Below are positions 13,501 through 24,774 of a stretch of 64,000 nucleotides of DNA, one piece after another. This stretch comes from Solanum dulcamara. Its lineage: Eukaryota; Streptophyta; Magnoliopsida; Solanales; Solanaceae. Position numbers and translations under genes: made by a program. Location: NCBI RefSeq assembly GCF_947179165.1, contig NC_077237.1, forward strand, positions 11,522,735 through 11,586,734, read 5' to 3'. How positions within the stretch are numbered: position 1 is the stretch's first letter; the number at the start of each line of letters is the position of its first letter. The notes beneath the pieces are model-generated. The model did not search any database. It was not told the DNA's origin and saw only the letters and a list, made by a program, of their open reading frames with translations.

Positions 13501-15098
13501 TTCGGTACACTCTGATTTTGAGTCCTCGAATTCAGTTCTCTTTAGTCATAGCTATTCTGTGTACTCATTGGGCTTATGAGGGTCCGTTCGACCTTTTATT
13601 TAAACTTGCGCACGAATGTACCTTCTGGGCTTATGGGGGTCTAGTTAGGTGTAGTTTAATTTGTAGATTACTTCAGTTAGTACTTTTTACACTCGTGTGC
13701 ATCTTATTATTACCTTATAGCTTTTCGCTCTTGACCTTTGTTCTGCTCTATTCCTTCTTTTCATATTGTCTTTACTTTTCAAGCTTAGTCGACCTATAAT
13801 GCCTACTGGGTACCTGTTATTTTTGTACTCATACTACACTCTGCATATTTTACGTGATGCATGTCTGAACACCAGTGGCAAGCATTGATATCGAGATTGC
13901 AGCAGTCTGATCAGGAGACGGGGTGAGCACATGGCGTTTTGTACTATTTCAGTCTTCATCTATATATATTGACTAGTTTTTTACATTTTGAGACAGTCCA
14001 GTTTCTGTGGTTCACTTTTGGAACTTGTACTCGTTTTGCTAGTGGCTCTCTACTTGCAACTTCTAGGTTCTGGGAGGGATTTTTAATTGTATATATATGT
14101 TTCGGTTTGCTTCCGCTTATCTATTCTGTTTATCTTAGAATTGCTTATTCTTGTTTAGTTTCTGCCCTCAAATGCATTATTTGTCATTTCGGGTTACGGG
14201 TTGGCTTATCTACTAGTGGTTTATAGTATGTGTTATCATGACTCGAGAAATCAGGTCGTGACAAATATGTAAAGTTTTTTATTTATTAAAATATTTTTTA
14301 TGAGTTATTTAATTATTCGAGAACTTATATTTGTGCATAGATTAATTTAAGATCATTTTACATTTATAATTTGATTCAATAAAACATGAACATAGTTTTT
14401 TCCCTGTTTGTTCAATGAAAATATTTGGTTTGATTATTTTGTTTTTGTTAAAACTAGGAACTGAAAACTAAATAATATGCGTTAGGCTGTGAATGAAAAT
14501 AGATATTTGACACAAAGGGAATTAGGCACGATAAAATATTTGTTGATTAAAAATGTGGTTACGCGTCTTTTTGAGACACTTAAAAATTTTAAGGATGCGG
14601 TGACGCACCTTGGCCAGATCTTTTTAATAATTAACTTTTAAAAAAATAGATTAAGAGGTCTAGATAGAATATTTGGTGTGATGCACTTGAGAGAAAAAAG
14701 CAATTATACTTTTAAGTTATTGTATGTCAAGACCGAGAATGTAGTTACGCATCTGGGTTGAGACTAATAAAAGTCAATAATAAAAAATGTGATAACAAAA
14801 GTAGCCTATAACAATATATCCAACATAGTTTAAGATAAATATAAGTAGATAAAAGCGATCGTGCTAAAACCACGGGACTCGAGGGGTGCCTAATACCTTC
14901 CCCTCGGTCAATAGAATTCCTTACCTGAATTTCTAGTTCGCAGACCAATAAAAAATAAAGAGTCAACTTTCTTTTAATTAGAAATATAAATAAGATGACT
15001 TGGAACACCAAAACCCAATTTCAAGTGGCGATTCTGAATAAATAATAAAAAATAATCTCTTTTTAATACCGTCACTTCAATGAAAAAGGGGTGTGACA
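10554..15098 (+). mobile_element. Ogre/Tat-like solo LTR split by another solo LTR
   Basis: The element is flanked by perfect 5-bp target duplications CATCT at 10549-10553 and 15099-15103. It starts AGTAGACACGTAATTTTTGACC and ends GGGGTGTGACA. The 14880-14950 part, with GGGACTCGAGGGGTGCC, TAATACCTTCCCCT and TCTAGTTCGCAGACC, is like the 3' part of Tat/Ogre LTRs in dicots. A second solo LTR occupies 11373-14263; removing it leaves about 1.65 kb. There is no internal region. The Tat/Ogre lineage is assigned from memory of LTR motifs and is less sure than the insertion boundaries. Confidence 0.8.
11373..14263 (+). mobile_element. Solo LTR of gypsy family D
   Basis: It starts TGTAATGATCCTTCAGGTC and ends GAAATCAGGTCGTGACA, with perfect 5-bp target duplications AATAT at 11368-11372 and 14264-14268. 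The first 700 bases match 41379-42100 and the pieces at 26700-28080 (CCCCAAGTCATTTGTGACTT, then GACTGTTCGGTCGCC, then GTAGCATGGT). Long open frames inside (for example 13353-13799) have no similarity to known proteins and are not conserved among copies. It sits within the Ogre-like LTR and is therefore the younger insertion. Confidence 0.9.
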
Positions 15099-15103
15099 CA
15101 TCT

Positions 15104-15479
15104 CATAAACTTCCAGATGATAGCAAATATTTGCACCTCAGGATTCTAATCAAATACACATTGTACCACTTTGACTAACATTTCATAAAACTCAGACCAT
15201 TAAAATTCCCTTTGTTGATCCTCCACTTCGTAAGATGGAAAGAATATATACTCTTTATATGAATCCCAAAAGTAATCATACCACCTCGAACTTCACTACA
15301 AGAAACCCTTTTTCATGCCTTCAAACCAGTCCTCTTACCCAATTCGTTGGTCCTCCGCAACTTTAACCATTCCTTAAGATAATAGTATATGTACCTAAAC
15401 TCTCGAATCCTTGTTGATACACTCATGTCATAAGATTGTAGACATTTTCGTTCTCATTATATGTCGAGCAACTCATCAT
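15104..15479. other. Intergenic sequence with no recognisable feature
   Basis: This is AT-rich sequence with stops in all frames. I see no repeat partner within the window. Confidence 0.5.
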
Positions 15480-15895
15480 TGTATCAATAAATATAATTTG
15501 TATCAACGAATAGTATAGTATCAAGTTGTATCAAATTTAAGTGTATTAATAAATGCAATTTGTATCAATATTGTATTTTGTAACAAATTGTATTTGTATT
15601 CATGTGTTGCCTTGTGCGTATGTAATTATGTGTTACTCTGTATGTTTGTATTTGTATTTGTATTTGTTGTCTTGTGTGTTTGTATTTATATTTTTATATG
15701 TACCCTTCCATTTATATTTGTATCATTGAAATATACCATTTGTATTTTGAATTATAGACAAAGGATTTGTACCATTGAAATATCTCATTTGTATTTTGTA
15801 TCATTGAAAAGGATATGTATAGTTGACTGTTACCATTTGTATTTGTATCATTGTGATATGATTTGTACTTATAAATACATATTTTATACAATTGT
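15480..15895. repeat. Minisatellite built on TTGTATTTGTATCA
   Basis: The units TTTGTATCAAT and TTGTATCATTGAAATAT recur throughout, for example near 15500, 15560, 15720, 15770, 15800 and 15845. The open frame at 15588-16004 is a by-product of this low-complexity repeat. A similar repeat style, next to a GAGAGGCAAGCGAG motif, occurs at 63540-63860, suggesting a shared dispersed family. Confidence 0.7.
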
Positions 15896-15938
15896 TTCTG
15901 CCAAGTGCATAGAGAGAGGAGGAGGCAAGCGAGAGATG

Positions 15939-16658
15939 ACAGTGAGTAGGAGTGTGCAAAAATCGAACCGATCGATAAACCAAATCGAAAAAAAGTGTTA
16001 TTAGTTTATTTCTATTGGGTTAACAGTTATTTAATGGTTTTATAAAAAAAAAATATTGGGTTATTAGTTCGGTATTATTTTTTTAATATTGGGTTATTAG
16101 GTACGGATGTCGGATAACCCATTAAGACTATAATAATTTACTGTTTTAATTTTTACTCATACATAAATATCAATGTATCAAATAAAAGATATTAATATAA
16201 TCACTATATCATACTATTAATACACTACAGAATTTACAATTCACATTGTATTTACCCTTTAGGCTTTAGTATTACTTTAGGTTCTCAACGTCAAAATCTA
16301 AAGAACTAAGAACGACGGCAGCTACGATTTGCAACGACAACGAAAAGGGTTAGGCGACGGCTAGGATTGTGAATAGTGAGTATTCACAACAAGAACGTCT
16401 AATTTGCTTGTTTCGTTGTATGCCTGTATAGCGCCAAATTATTGGAGAAGTCGCTCATTTGTTTTAAAAGGATTTTCTGGTTGGTTAAACCAAAAATCGA
16501 AAGGTTAAAGACCAAAAGCAGATAAACCGAAAACTGATAACAAATATATTATTGATTTGGTTATCCGTTTAGCGTATTTAAAAACCAAAAATTGATAAAT
16601 CGAACTGATAATACTTAAAACCGAACCAAACTAGCTTATGCACACCCCTAACAGTGAG
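15939..16658. mobile_element. Non-autonomous hAT-like element with 8-bp target duplication
   Basis: The element proper is 15947-16650 (704 bp). Its inverted ends are TAGGAGTGTGCA at the left and TGCACACCCCTA at the right. They are flanked by the perfect 8-bp duplication ACAGTGAG at 15939-15946 and 16651-16658. Subterminal stretches are also inverted (AATCGAACCGAT near the left end, CCGAACCAAAC near the right). An 8-bp duplication with short inverted repeats is the hallmark of hAT transposons. No transposase is encoded, so it would need one supplied in trans. Confidence 0.92.
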
Positions 16659-16911
16659 AGAGGAGAGAGAAGAGAAGAGAGAGAAATTTATTATAAAACC
16701 CTAACTGTAGCTACGAATTATAATTCTTTTAAACACAATTGTGTATAGTAAATACATATCACATGTTTGCCTTATTATTTAATTTTCCATCAATTAATGG
16801 AAGATGCATTTCTATAAAAAAGGATACTCCATTATTAAAGCTCGAAACCAAAATCTTTAGTTAAAGTTAGAAAGAATCTCATCGATACCACCGTCCTTTG
16901 GAAGTTGGTGA

Positions 16912-17558
16912 TATATATTTCTAAAAAAGGTCAAATATACCCTTGTATTATCCCGAATAGTTTAAATATACCCTTCATTATACTTTTGATCCAAATGTAC
17001 CTCTTATGTTGTACTTTCGGTCCAAATATACTCCTCTCATTATGCTTTAAATAAATTTGCTCTTAATTTTGACGGAGGGACACATGACAAGCTCAAAATT
17101 AAATAATTCATTTTCAATTTTTTAATATTCGACTCCTTTAGAAACACACCTATTTAGATTAAAACAAATGACATGTTAATCTAATTAGATTGAACAAGCT
17201 TGAAATGTCAAGGATAACAGACAATAGCATAGATTTCAATATATTGGCTTTGAACTCAGACTACTGAACTTTCCTCATTTCAAACAGTAGTCAAAACTAA
17301 TGTATATCAGCTCGTACTAAAATTGAAGACCAAAAATGAAAGAATTTCTAGATATATATATTGCAGAAAATTCACAAGATCTGAGCTTGCCCCTCCATCA
17401 AAATTTAGGGCAAATTTGCATCAATGTATAATAGGAGTAGTATATTTAGAGCAAAGATATAACGAAAGAGAGATATTTAAACTAAAAGTATAATGAGGAT
17501 TTATTTAAACTCTTTTTGATAGTATAGATGTATATTTAATCCATTTCTGTATATATTT
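16912..17558. mobile_element. MITE with possible 9-bp target duplication
   Basis: The element is 16921-17549. The ends are imperfect inverted repeats: the left reads CTAAAAAAGGTCAAATATAC and the reverse complement of the right reads CAGAAATGGATTAAATATAC. The flanks carry TATATATTT at 16912-16920 and 17550-17558. A 9-bp duplication points to the Mutator group, but this AT-only word could match by chance. Inner segments (ATATACTCC..., TATAATGAGG) also mirror each other. There is no coding capacity. Confidence 0.7.
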
Positions 17559-17917
17559 TCATCACCATTCTAAAACAAGTGTGTTCTATTGTCTTTGATG
17601 TTCCACAATTTGATAGTAATTACTAGGTTCATAGCAATTGAATAAAGGATGTTTCACACAAGGATGTCAAAAACTAATGATTCTGGAGATGGTTAAAAGA
17701 TAAAGGATTGCCAAGAATTGGATATAGCTTAAAAGAACAGATATAATTGTATTGACTAGTCAATATATTGGGCACATTTGACAATTTACATCTCAACCAT
17801 GTAAGCAAAAAGAAAGCCACCCTTCACTCAATTGACTGCGACAACAAAAAATATGACAGAAAATTTACCCTAAGATAACAAAAAAATCTTACAAAACAGC
17901 ATTAGGGTCAATCGATG

Positions 17918-20900
17918 CTATTCATATTGTACGACAACAGCTTCCTCGGCCACAATCCAGCCATCATCACTAGAGTTATCATTTGAACAGTTCTGAAAAT
18001 GAAACAGACGATGAGGTTAACTAAGACGGAGAAAACAAGTAGGAAAATAGAGAGCAGTATCGTCCACAATTAACAAAAGAAATAAACAGTTCAAACACAG
18101 CAAATGAAAGAAATAGATCAAAAGTAAAATTTCAGCTTCACAAAGAAAAGAAACAAGAGGAAAGTGATTTAATTCAGACATGCACAAAACTGTCCCACGG
18201 AAGACGCACATTTCAACAAGTGAAAAGCTGAAGTAGAAAGTCATAAGCTAGTCCAGTTTTCCTTCAATTCAATTTCTTACTTTCTAACCTTTTAATTTTA
18301 TTGCTTTAGGGGTTTCTTTTTTCTTCTTTTTTTTTTTTGGCTCTTCTGATGTAATATGCAGCATGTAACACAGAAGAGTCGCTAGAAGAGCTTCCCTTTC
18401 GAGTTCGTGATTCTACCCCAGCTCATTTGATTTACTGGGTTCAAAGCTCTTTTTGTACACTGATTTAAGTGGAACTTTTAATACATACAGTGTCTCAGCT
18501 ATGCAATAGGTCCGTCCCCGCCTTTCATGATACATCAGCTAAACAATGACGATTTTGGCTTAGAAAAAAACATATAGATCCAACATATCTTTCCATCCCC
18601 ACAATCCATATACAGTTAAAGGCTGACCTGTGAGCAAGTATAGACTATTAAAGTCATCCAATTCCAGCTATCCAAAGCATGTCTTTCTTTCTCGCTGACT
18701 GCTTCCTGCAGAAAATATAGCAATGGGGGCATCAGCTGCATTTCATATTGACGTGCTGCACCACAGAGCCTGCACGTCCCTGGATCACCAGCATCTCCAG
18801 AAGCCAAAAGAGGTTTTCCACCATATGAATATCTACGTGTAAAAGTAAATAATAGATTTTTTAGTAAGGAGAGAGAGAATGTTAATGATTAACTAATGTA
18901 AGAAGTCAAATAAAAGAAACCTTGCGCCTATAGAAATGGAAAGGAATCCTAAAACCTACCAACAGAGAATATACGCTACCTCTCTGTACTTATTTTATTT
19001 AGTTTCTTTATGGATAAAGTATGACAGTCTCCATAAAATTCAGTTAGTGTTAACAGTCGACTAAGAAAGCAATAAAGTAAACAAAAAATAAAAGTAACCT
19101 TCAGCCCAGTGGGCGTGGGTGAAACTAAATATACAACCTAAGATGTGGTTTCCAGTGTATAATCTTAATTAATCTCACAGTATGTCACACAACTGTTAGC
19201 ATTAGAATGTGTTTTTATGATGACAGATGAATTAATACTCAGACTAATTAAATAAGTACTTGATGTCAGTTCTAATGTTGATGGTAGCAAGGTCAAGACC
19301 GGTGAGACATTGACGTACTAGTCAATTATGTCTCAATGTGTAGATTGGATTAGATAGGAAGAATTGGTTTTAAAAGGCTATGGCCAGACTCCGTTCTTTG
19401 AGTTGCCAACATATCTCGGGTTTCACCAGAAATCAGGTCATATGTAGTTCGAGAAGGAGGTTCTACTAAGGAATGGATTAACTGGATTAGTATGACAAAA
19501 CTCTGCGTTGAGTTTCCTACGTATCTCAAGGGTCATAAGAATCAGGACGAATGTAGTTCGAAAAGGCGGAGTCAGTCATAGCAAATTTTGATAGACTCTC
19601 AAAACTTTTCCCAGTGTTGAGATGGTTTGAAGCTCAACCCCAAAGCAAACACAATGAGAGGAAGGATATCAGCGATAATACATATCTCAAGATCAGTCGA
19701 GAAGCCCAGCAGGACAAATTCAGCTAAGCTGAACTAATGAAGAAGCAGAACCAGTAGATCAGCGAGGAAAACTATCCAATGCCCAAGCCCAGACTAATCA
19801 AGAATCACTGGCCATACTTGAAAGTTTCTTGAAAGGAGCTGAAACTCCCTAGGGTCACTCGTAAAAGACTTCAATGCCTTTCATTGGAAACCAGCCACTT
19901 AAATGACTGGGAAGTGGAAAAGGTGACAAGTTTATTGAATGAAGTGGAGGCTTTCCCTGGCACTATTCTGCAACCTGATGCATTGAGATGGAGACACAGA
20001 GTGGATGGCATATTCTCTGTTAACAGAGTTTGTAAGAGGGAAAAGTGTGATGCAAGGTGAGTGTCCAAAGATCTGGAAGAATATTTGGAAAAGCATGGCC
20101 ACTACCAAGATCAAATGCTTCACTTGGCTAGTAGTGAAGAGAGCCTGTCCTACTCATGAAGTGCTACAAAATAAGGGGAGAGTAGTGGTGACTAAATGCT
20201 TTCTGTGAAATGAAACTGAGGAGACAAACAACAAACTTTTTCTGCATTGCAAGTTCACTGCACAACTATGGAACCTATTCTTTAGTCTCACAAAGACTGA
20301 ATGGACAATGCCTGAGCATACTGCTGATTTAATGAGCTGCTGGATGAGAAGAGAGGGAAGCAAGAGCCAGAAAAAATGGTGGAGGATAATACCCTCATGT
20401 TGAACGGTATGGAAAGAGAGAAATGGGAGATGTTTCGAAGACAAGATCAAGTCCATTCATGATGTGAATGGAACTGCTTAGTGTCTCTATTTTTTTGGTG
20501 TAAAGGAAACTATATAGAGGAAATAGATGAGCTGGTAGACTTTTTAGGTGCTCTGAAAAACTAGAGTCTAAACTCACAACCTTGTAATTTTTTGGAGGTG
20601 GCCAGCATTCCTTAATGCTGAGGAATACAACAGTACTAATGCTCAAAAAAAAAAAGGTCACAACAGTTACTTCTAAAAAGCATCTATAAATTCAGAACCC
20701 CACCAAATATCCTTACGCAACTTACAACTCAAGAACCAATACTCTGACCAACACCATAAGGGTGTAATCGACTGAATTCTGTGAAGCAATACTATAGGCA
20801 GGGGAGGGGATGTAGGTAATTTGGGGGTCAGCCTCGAGATTTTGAAATTGCCGTAAGGCTGACCAATCTGAGGATCCAGTATAAAGATTATTGTGTCCGC

Positions 20901-23900
20901 CTACTTTTTCAATTTACTTATTTTCATTTGCTTTACTTTGATTAATTTTATTTTTTGAAACTGGTAACATGTATTCCTCAGGGTATGCTAGCCACCTCTA
21001 AAAATGTGTGATTAGTAGGAAAAAATAATTTCAAAGCTCCTAAGAAGTGCACTATTTGTACCTCATCATCTATACATTGTTCTTTGCAACAAAAACATAG
21101 AGGTAAGACCTCTCCATTTGATCTTTTGTATGGAATTAGATCTGCCTTCAAAAATCCTTTCCTTTCACTCCTTCCATATGTTCCACTGAATGCATGTTGG
21201 TGCAGTTTTTCACCACATTTTTTTCACTCTTTACTCCCACCCCTTCTGATACAGCAACTCAGTAAGTTTGCGGTATGCTCTGGCATTGTCCAATCCTCCC
21301 TAGTCAGACAAATAAATAGTGCCCAGATTTGAGATGTTACCTTGTAGTGAAGGAATAAGCCTCCATACATAAAGAGCATCTAGGTGCTATCTGAATTTTC
21401 CTCCTCTGAGGTGCTTCATGAGTGAGACATGCTTTCTTCACTACCAACCATGAAAAGCATTTCATCTTTGCTGCTGTCATGCTTTTCCATATAGCTTTCC
21501 AGGGGCCTTTAGACCTTCCTGTCATCTCAGATAAGCCCCTCTTGTATAGTTGTACACTCTATTTACTGAGAGACGTCCGTCTTCATTGTGTTCCATCCGA
21601 TGGTGTCAGGAGCAGTGGTTGTCCCTATAAAATTTCCAACCCTTTCTAGTAGTTTCAACCGCCCTTTCCACTTCTCATCTCTGTGCTGACCAAATCTCAT
21701 CTATTGTATCTGAATTGGTGCAGATAGAGAATAGACTAGGAAAGACCTCCTGTAATGATCCTTGCCTATCTGAATTGTCTTTCCGAAGAATATCTTTCTT
21801 CCATTGCCCACATGTAGCTTATGTTCCTCATCAGGGGAGTCCATATGGACCTGATAGTTCTCCAAACTCCAACTCCAAAAGTGTTTGTGACTACATCAAA
21901 GCACCGATGTCCACTCTGCCATATATCTGTTGGATCACATCCTTCCAAAGAGTTTGTCCCTCCTCATTATACCTCCATAACCATTTCTTGAGCAAGCTAT
22001 TGTTTTGAAGCTTCAAGTTTCTGACCCCATACCTCCTTTCTCCCTGCTTTGTTGGATTGCACAAAGTTTTGAATGTCTTCCTCCTATTTTCTGAAGCTTC
22101 CCTGATTCTTTAACAGATCCAAAACAGAGTTCCTTTGCTCAGCACCAACCTGCTCATATGGTACCTCGCACTTCCAATCCAGTCAAACCACGTCTCTGCT
22201 TTAGATCTCGATTCTGTGATGTAATATGATCTTCCTCTGAGTCGGAAATAGACCCTGCTATCCATATAGAAAGAGAAGGTAGTCTGATTTACTTGAAAGA
22301 TGAAATTTGGGAACTCCAGTGGAAGAAGTCCACCGGAGAAGGGGAGTACTGAGGCCCAGAAGGGGTCTCATCTCAGTTGGATGTCTTGGCAAATGTGTTT
22401 GAGAGCGTCTCTCTCCTCCAAATATCTAGCATCAACAATAATCTACTTGATCCTTTTTATCTGCCATTTTACTTTGATTACTTACTTGATCTTATCTAAT
22501 CTATCACTATCGCCCTTTGTGTTTTCAGCAACAATTTGTGAAACGATGCTTAATTAATAGAGAAAACTGTTGGCAGGATGAACTACAGCGGACAATGCAA
22601 GTCAATATTGTGGTTGCCCAAACTGACATTTTCAGTACTGTACGCATGACACAGCAGGAAAAAACATGAGAACACTTCAACATGCATATAAGTTGTACAA
22701 ATAGTAATACGCTACAGTTGGAGATGAATAAGATAATCAAAGGGAAAGCTTGTACAGAAGCAGAAAAAGCTGAAGGTTCACTACATCAAGAAATTAAAAG
22801 AACATTGAACTTGGACTTGCTTGCTGCTTTGGGGAAATTAAAAGGTATATAAAACTGAGAGTTTGTTTCGCAAAGTCATCTACTCCACCAAGTAAATGTT
22901 AAGTTAAGGAGGCGATACTTAAAGTAAATTCAGTAGTACAGTTTATGTGTGGTAATCAAAGGCTAGCTATTTAAAGTTATACCTGAAGCATTGTTCTGGA
23001 TATGCATCTACTCGCTTTTTGAACTTAAGGTAAACCCTGTCAGCACTCAATGCCCTATCGTACTCATAATCTTCCACCTCCCATGTTTCTTCTTGAGTAT
23101 CAGGATCACTTTCATGGTCCATGATTGGAGATGAGATGTCTTTTGAACAGACAGAAGCATCTTTCTTGGAAAATTTCTCTTCCTCAGCATATATATAGAA
23201 GCAAGGAATCACTGTGACCAAAGAAAAACGTAAAGCTAAAATAATCATTCAAATGCTACGTCAGTGACAATTGCAGATCTCATGTATCACTTCTGTAATG
23301 GCCCACACAGGATTCGAACAACAGTTCCGTGCTCATCTTATATCATGCAAAGTTAAATGGGAACACTTTACATATATCGCCCAGTAACATATCAAACAGA
23401 ACCATCTAAAAGGGGCTCTAGCAAAAGATCATGTCAAATGCAGGTAATGTCAGAGGAAACAGAATGCAAGTTACCTGGTAACTTTTTATCAATTACTCTG
23501 GCTGCACAGACAGGGGATGAAGTTTTGGCAGTTAATTTACGACCATGGTTTTGTTTCTTGGACTGAGAAGCTAGGCTTGCAGCTTCAGAAAGTGCTCTAC
23601 CCAACTCAGCAAGGTCTATGTCATCGTCATCTTCATCATCATCCTCTTCCAAAGAGTCAAATGAAGATATATCCTTCTTCAATTCTTCCTTTGAATCTGA
23701 TACAGAAGATGCAGGCGAGGAGACAACCTTATCAGACTGGCTCTTTAAACCTTCACTACTTACAGACTTTTGGATTCTAATAGCTCTCCAGCTGTCATAG
23801 AAATATAAAGTTAAATCCAAATGATTACTAAGTTTCCAAGCATTTACAAAAAGACAATATGTTAGAAAACTAAGAAAAGACCTTACAGTAGTGCTCCCAC

Positions 23901-24349
23901 ATTCTGGCATCAAACAGCCAAAAACATAGATTACACGCTCTTCAATGTTCAATTTTTTTTTTGCGATTGGGGCATAAACCTAGGGAAACAATGTTAAGGA
24001 GGAAAATATAGCAAAACGTTTTAGAGCTTCAAAAATACAAGTAATCGAGTAATTCAAATTTAGTCAAACAGTTTCGAGTATAAACCTGTGCAAGAAGAGA
24101 CAAATCGCTTTTACAAGCACTGCATTTGAATAAATCAACACTTGTTGAAGGAAGAGGAATAGGCCAATCCTGTTCAAGAAGAAAAAAATAGCATCATAAT
24201 ACCAAAAAAGAATCAAAGGAAAATGAATTATACCATATCGAGGAGGATTTTCTTACAGGAAGTCCACCGATTTTTGTTGTATAATGGTCAGCAGCTTCAT
24301 GCATATGACCTGCCCACGTTCCTGGCATGCCTAAAAACACTCCCCCCAT
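17918..24349 (-). CDS. PDCD2L: PDCD2-like protein (programmed cell death 2, C-terminal domain), putative ribosomal-protein chaperone
   Basis: Seven coding exons join in frame: 24257-24349, 24086-24169, 23882-23979, 23475-23791, 22983-23211, 18628-18832, 17918-17992. Total coding length is 1101 bases, 366 residues. The N-terminal half has [20 protein letters not shown] (residues 7-26), GGLPDWP, a zinc-type CSAC at 47-50 and [10 protein letters not shown]. An acidic linker ([12 protein letters not shown]) spans about 140-151. The C-terminal domain carries [19 protein letters not shown] from residue 294 and ends [11 protein letters not shown]. No MYND zinc finger is seen between the halves, which favours PDCD2L over PDCD2. 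In animals and yeast this family escorts ribosomal protein uS5 into small-subunit assembly, so a cytosolic or nuclear role is expected. The start ATG is the first in frame, in context AACAAGATGG. A likely acceptor (TTAG) nine bases upstream of it suggests a leader intron. Intron 5 is 4.15 kb and full of LINE sequence. Confidence 0.93.
19190..19640. repeat. Dispersed repeat with a duplicated CAGGTC...TAGTTCGA motif (in PDCD2L intron 5)
   Basis: Two related segments near 19395-19465 and 19512-19575 share TTGAGTTGCCAACATATCTC-like and GTAGTTCGA(G/A)AAGG phrases with ATCAGG in between. The spacing is about 116 bases. The phrase (TTGCCTACGTATCTC ... ATCAGG ... GTAGTTC) resembles a widespread dispersed repeat in nightshade genomes. 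The family is not named with confidence. Confidence 0.5.
19870..20656 (+). mobile_element. 3' fragment of an L1-type LINE (zf-RVT region) with poly(A)
   Basis: Translations in two frames give the C-terminal part of a plant LINE ORF2: [19 protein letters not shown], then [20 protein letters not shown] and [14 protein letters not shown] (20062-20170), then [18 protein letters not shown]. The pattern matches the reverse-transcriptase zinc-binding (zf-RVT) domain. Frameshifts and stops make it a pseudogene. It ends in a 12-base A run at 20645-20656, the expected LINE tail. It is 5'-truncated, as is common for L1 insertions, and sits in antisense to PDCD2L within intron 5. Confidence 0.85.
20900..22330 (-). 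mobile_element. Second L1-type LINE fragment, opposite orientation
   Basis: On the minus strand the order is [20 protein letters not shown] (about 22030-21970), then [10 protein letters not shown], then KLYGKA and the zf-RVT part with [16 protein letters not shown] (about 21485-21420), then WNIWKE and [14 protein letters not shown] (about 21190-21100). Several stops and frameshifts are present. It belongs to the same LINE family as 19870-20656, but in inverted orientation. It is in the sense orientation of PDCD2L and must be spliced out with intron 5. Confidence 0.8.
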
Positions 24350-24774
24350 CTTGTTTTCTAATCCAAAGAAAACAAGGTTAATGACAAATGCTGTTCAAAT
24401 GAGACCCCATTCTATGTAATTCTTTATTCTTAGTACATGCATCATGATACCACCAGAACATAAGCATATTAACAAAATTCAGGTCTTAAATAGCTGGAAT
24501 TTTCTTGCAGAAAGAAAGAAACATCAAGCCAAAGAAGCATTATTAAACATTGACGGATTCATATAGCTTTTAAGCTTAATCAAACTAGTTAGCAAACTTT
24601 ACCACCAAAATTCTTGCAAGAACTAATCTTTTTTTTATAAGGAAATACATTAATTAGAAAAACTCAAATAATCAACCATTTCATAATCCTTGCCCTGCAG
24701 CGTCATACCTAACCGGTTTTAGACATCAGGGAGAAAATAGTTCCCACAAGTCGCAACCATACATTTGGGGTGTG
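24350..24774. other. Upstream flank of PDCD2L
   Basis: On the minus strand a pyrimidine-rich stretch ending TTTGGATTAG lies at about 24359-24375, followed by AAAACAAG and the start codon. This reads as a 3' splice site of a leader intron. The upstream leader exon could not be placed. No other gene is seen. Confidence 0.5.

Noticed and set aside
13353..13799. 148-codon open frame
   Set aside because: It lies in the family D solo LTR, is hydrophobic and unlike known proteins, and is not conserved in other copies of the LTR.
15588..16004. 138-codon open frame
   Set aside because: It is made by the TTGTAT minisatellite and runs into the hAT-like element.
23357..23800. Plus-strand open frames over PDCD2L exon 4
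   Set aside because: They are antisense shadows of the acidic-linker exon.
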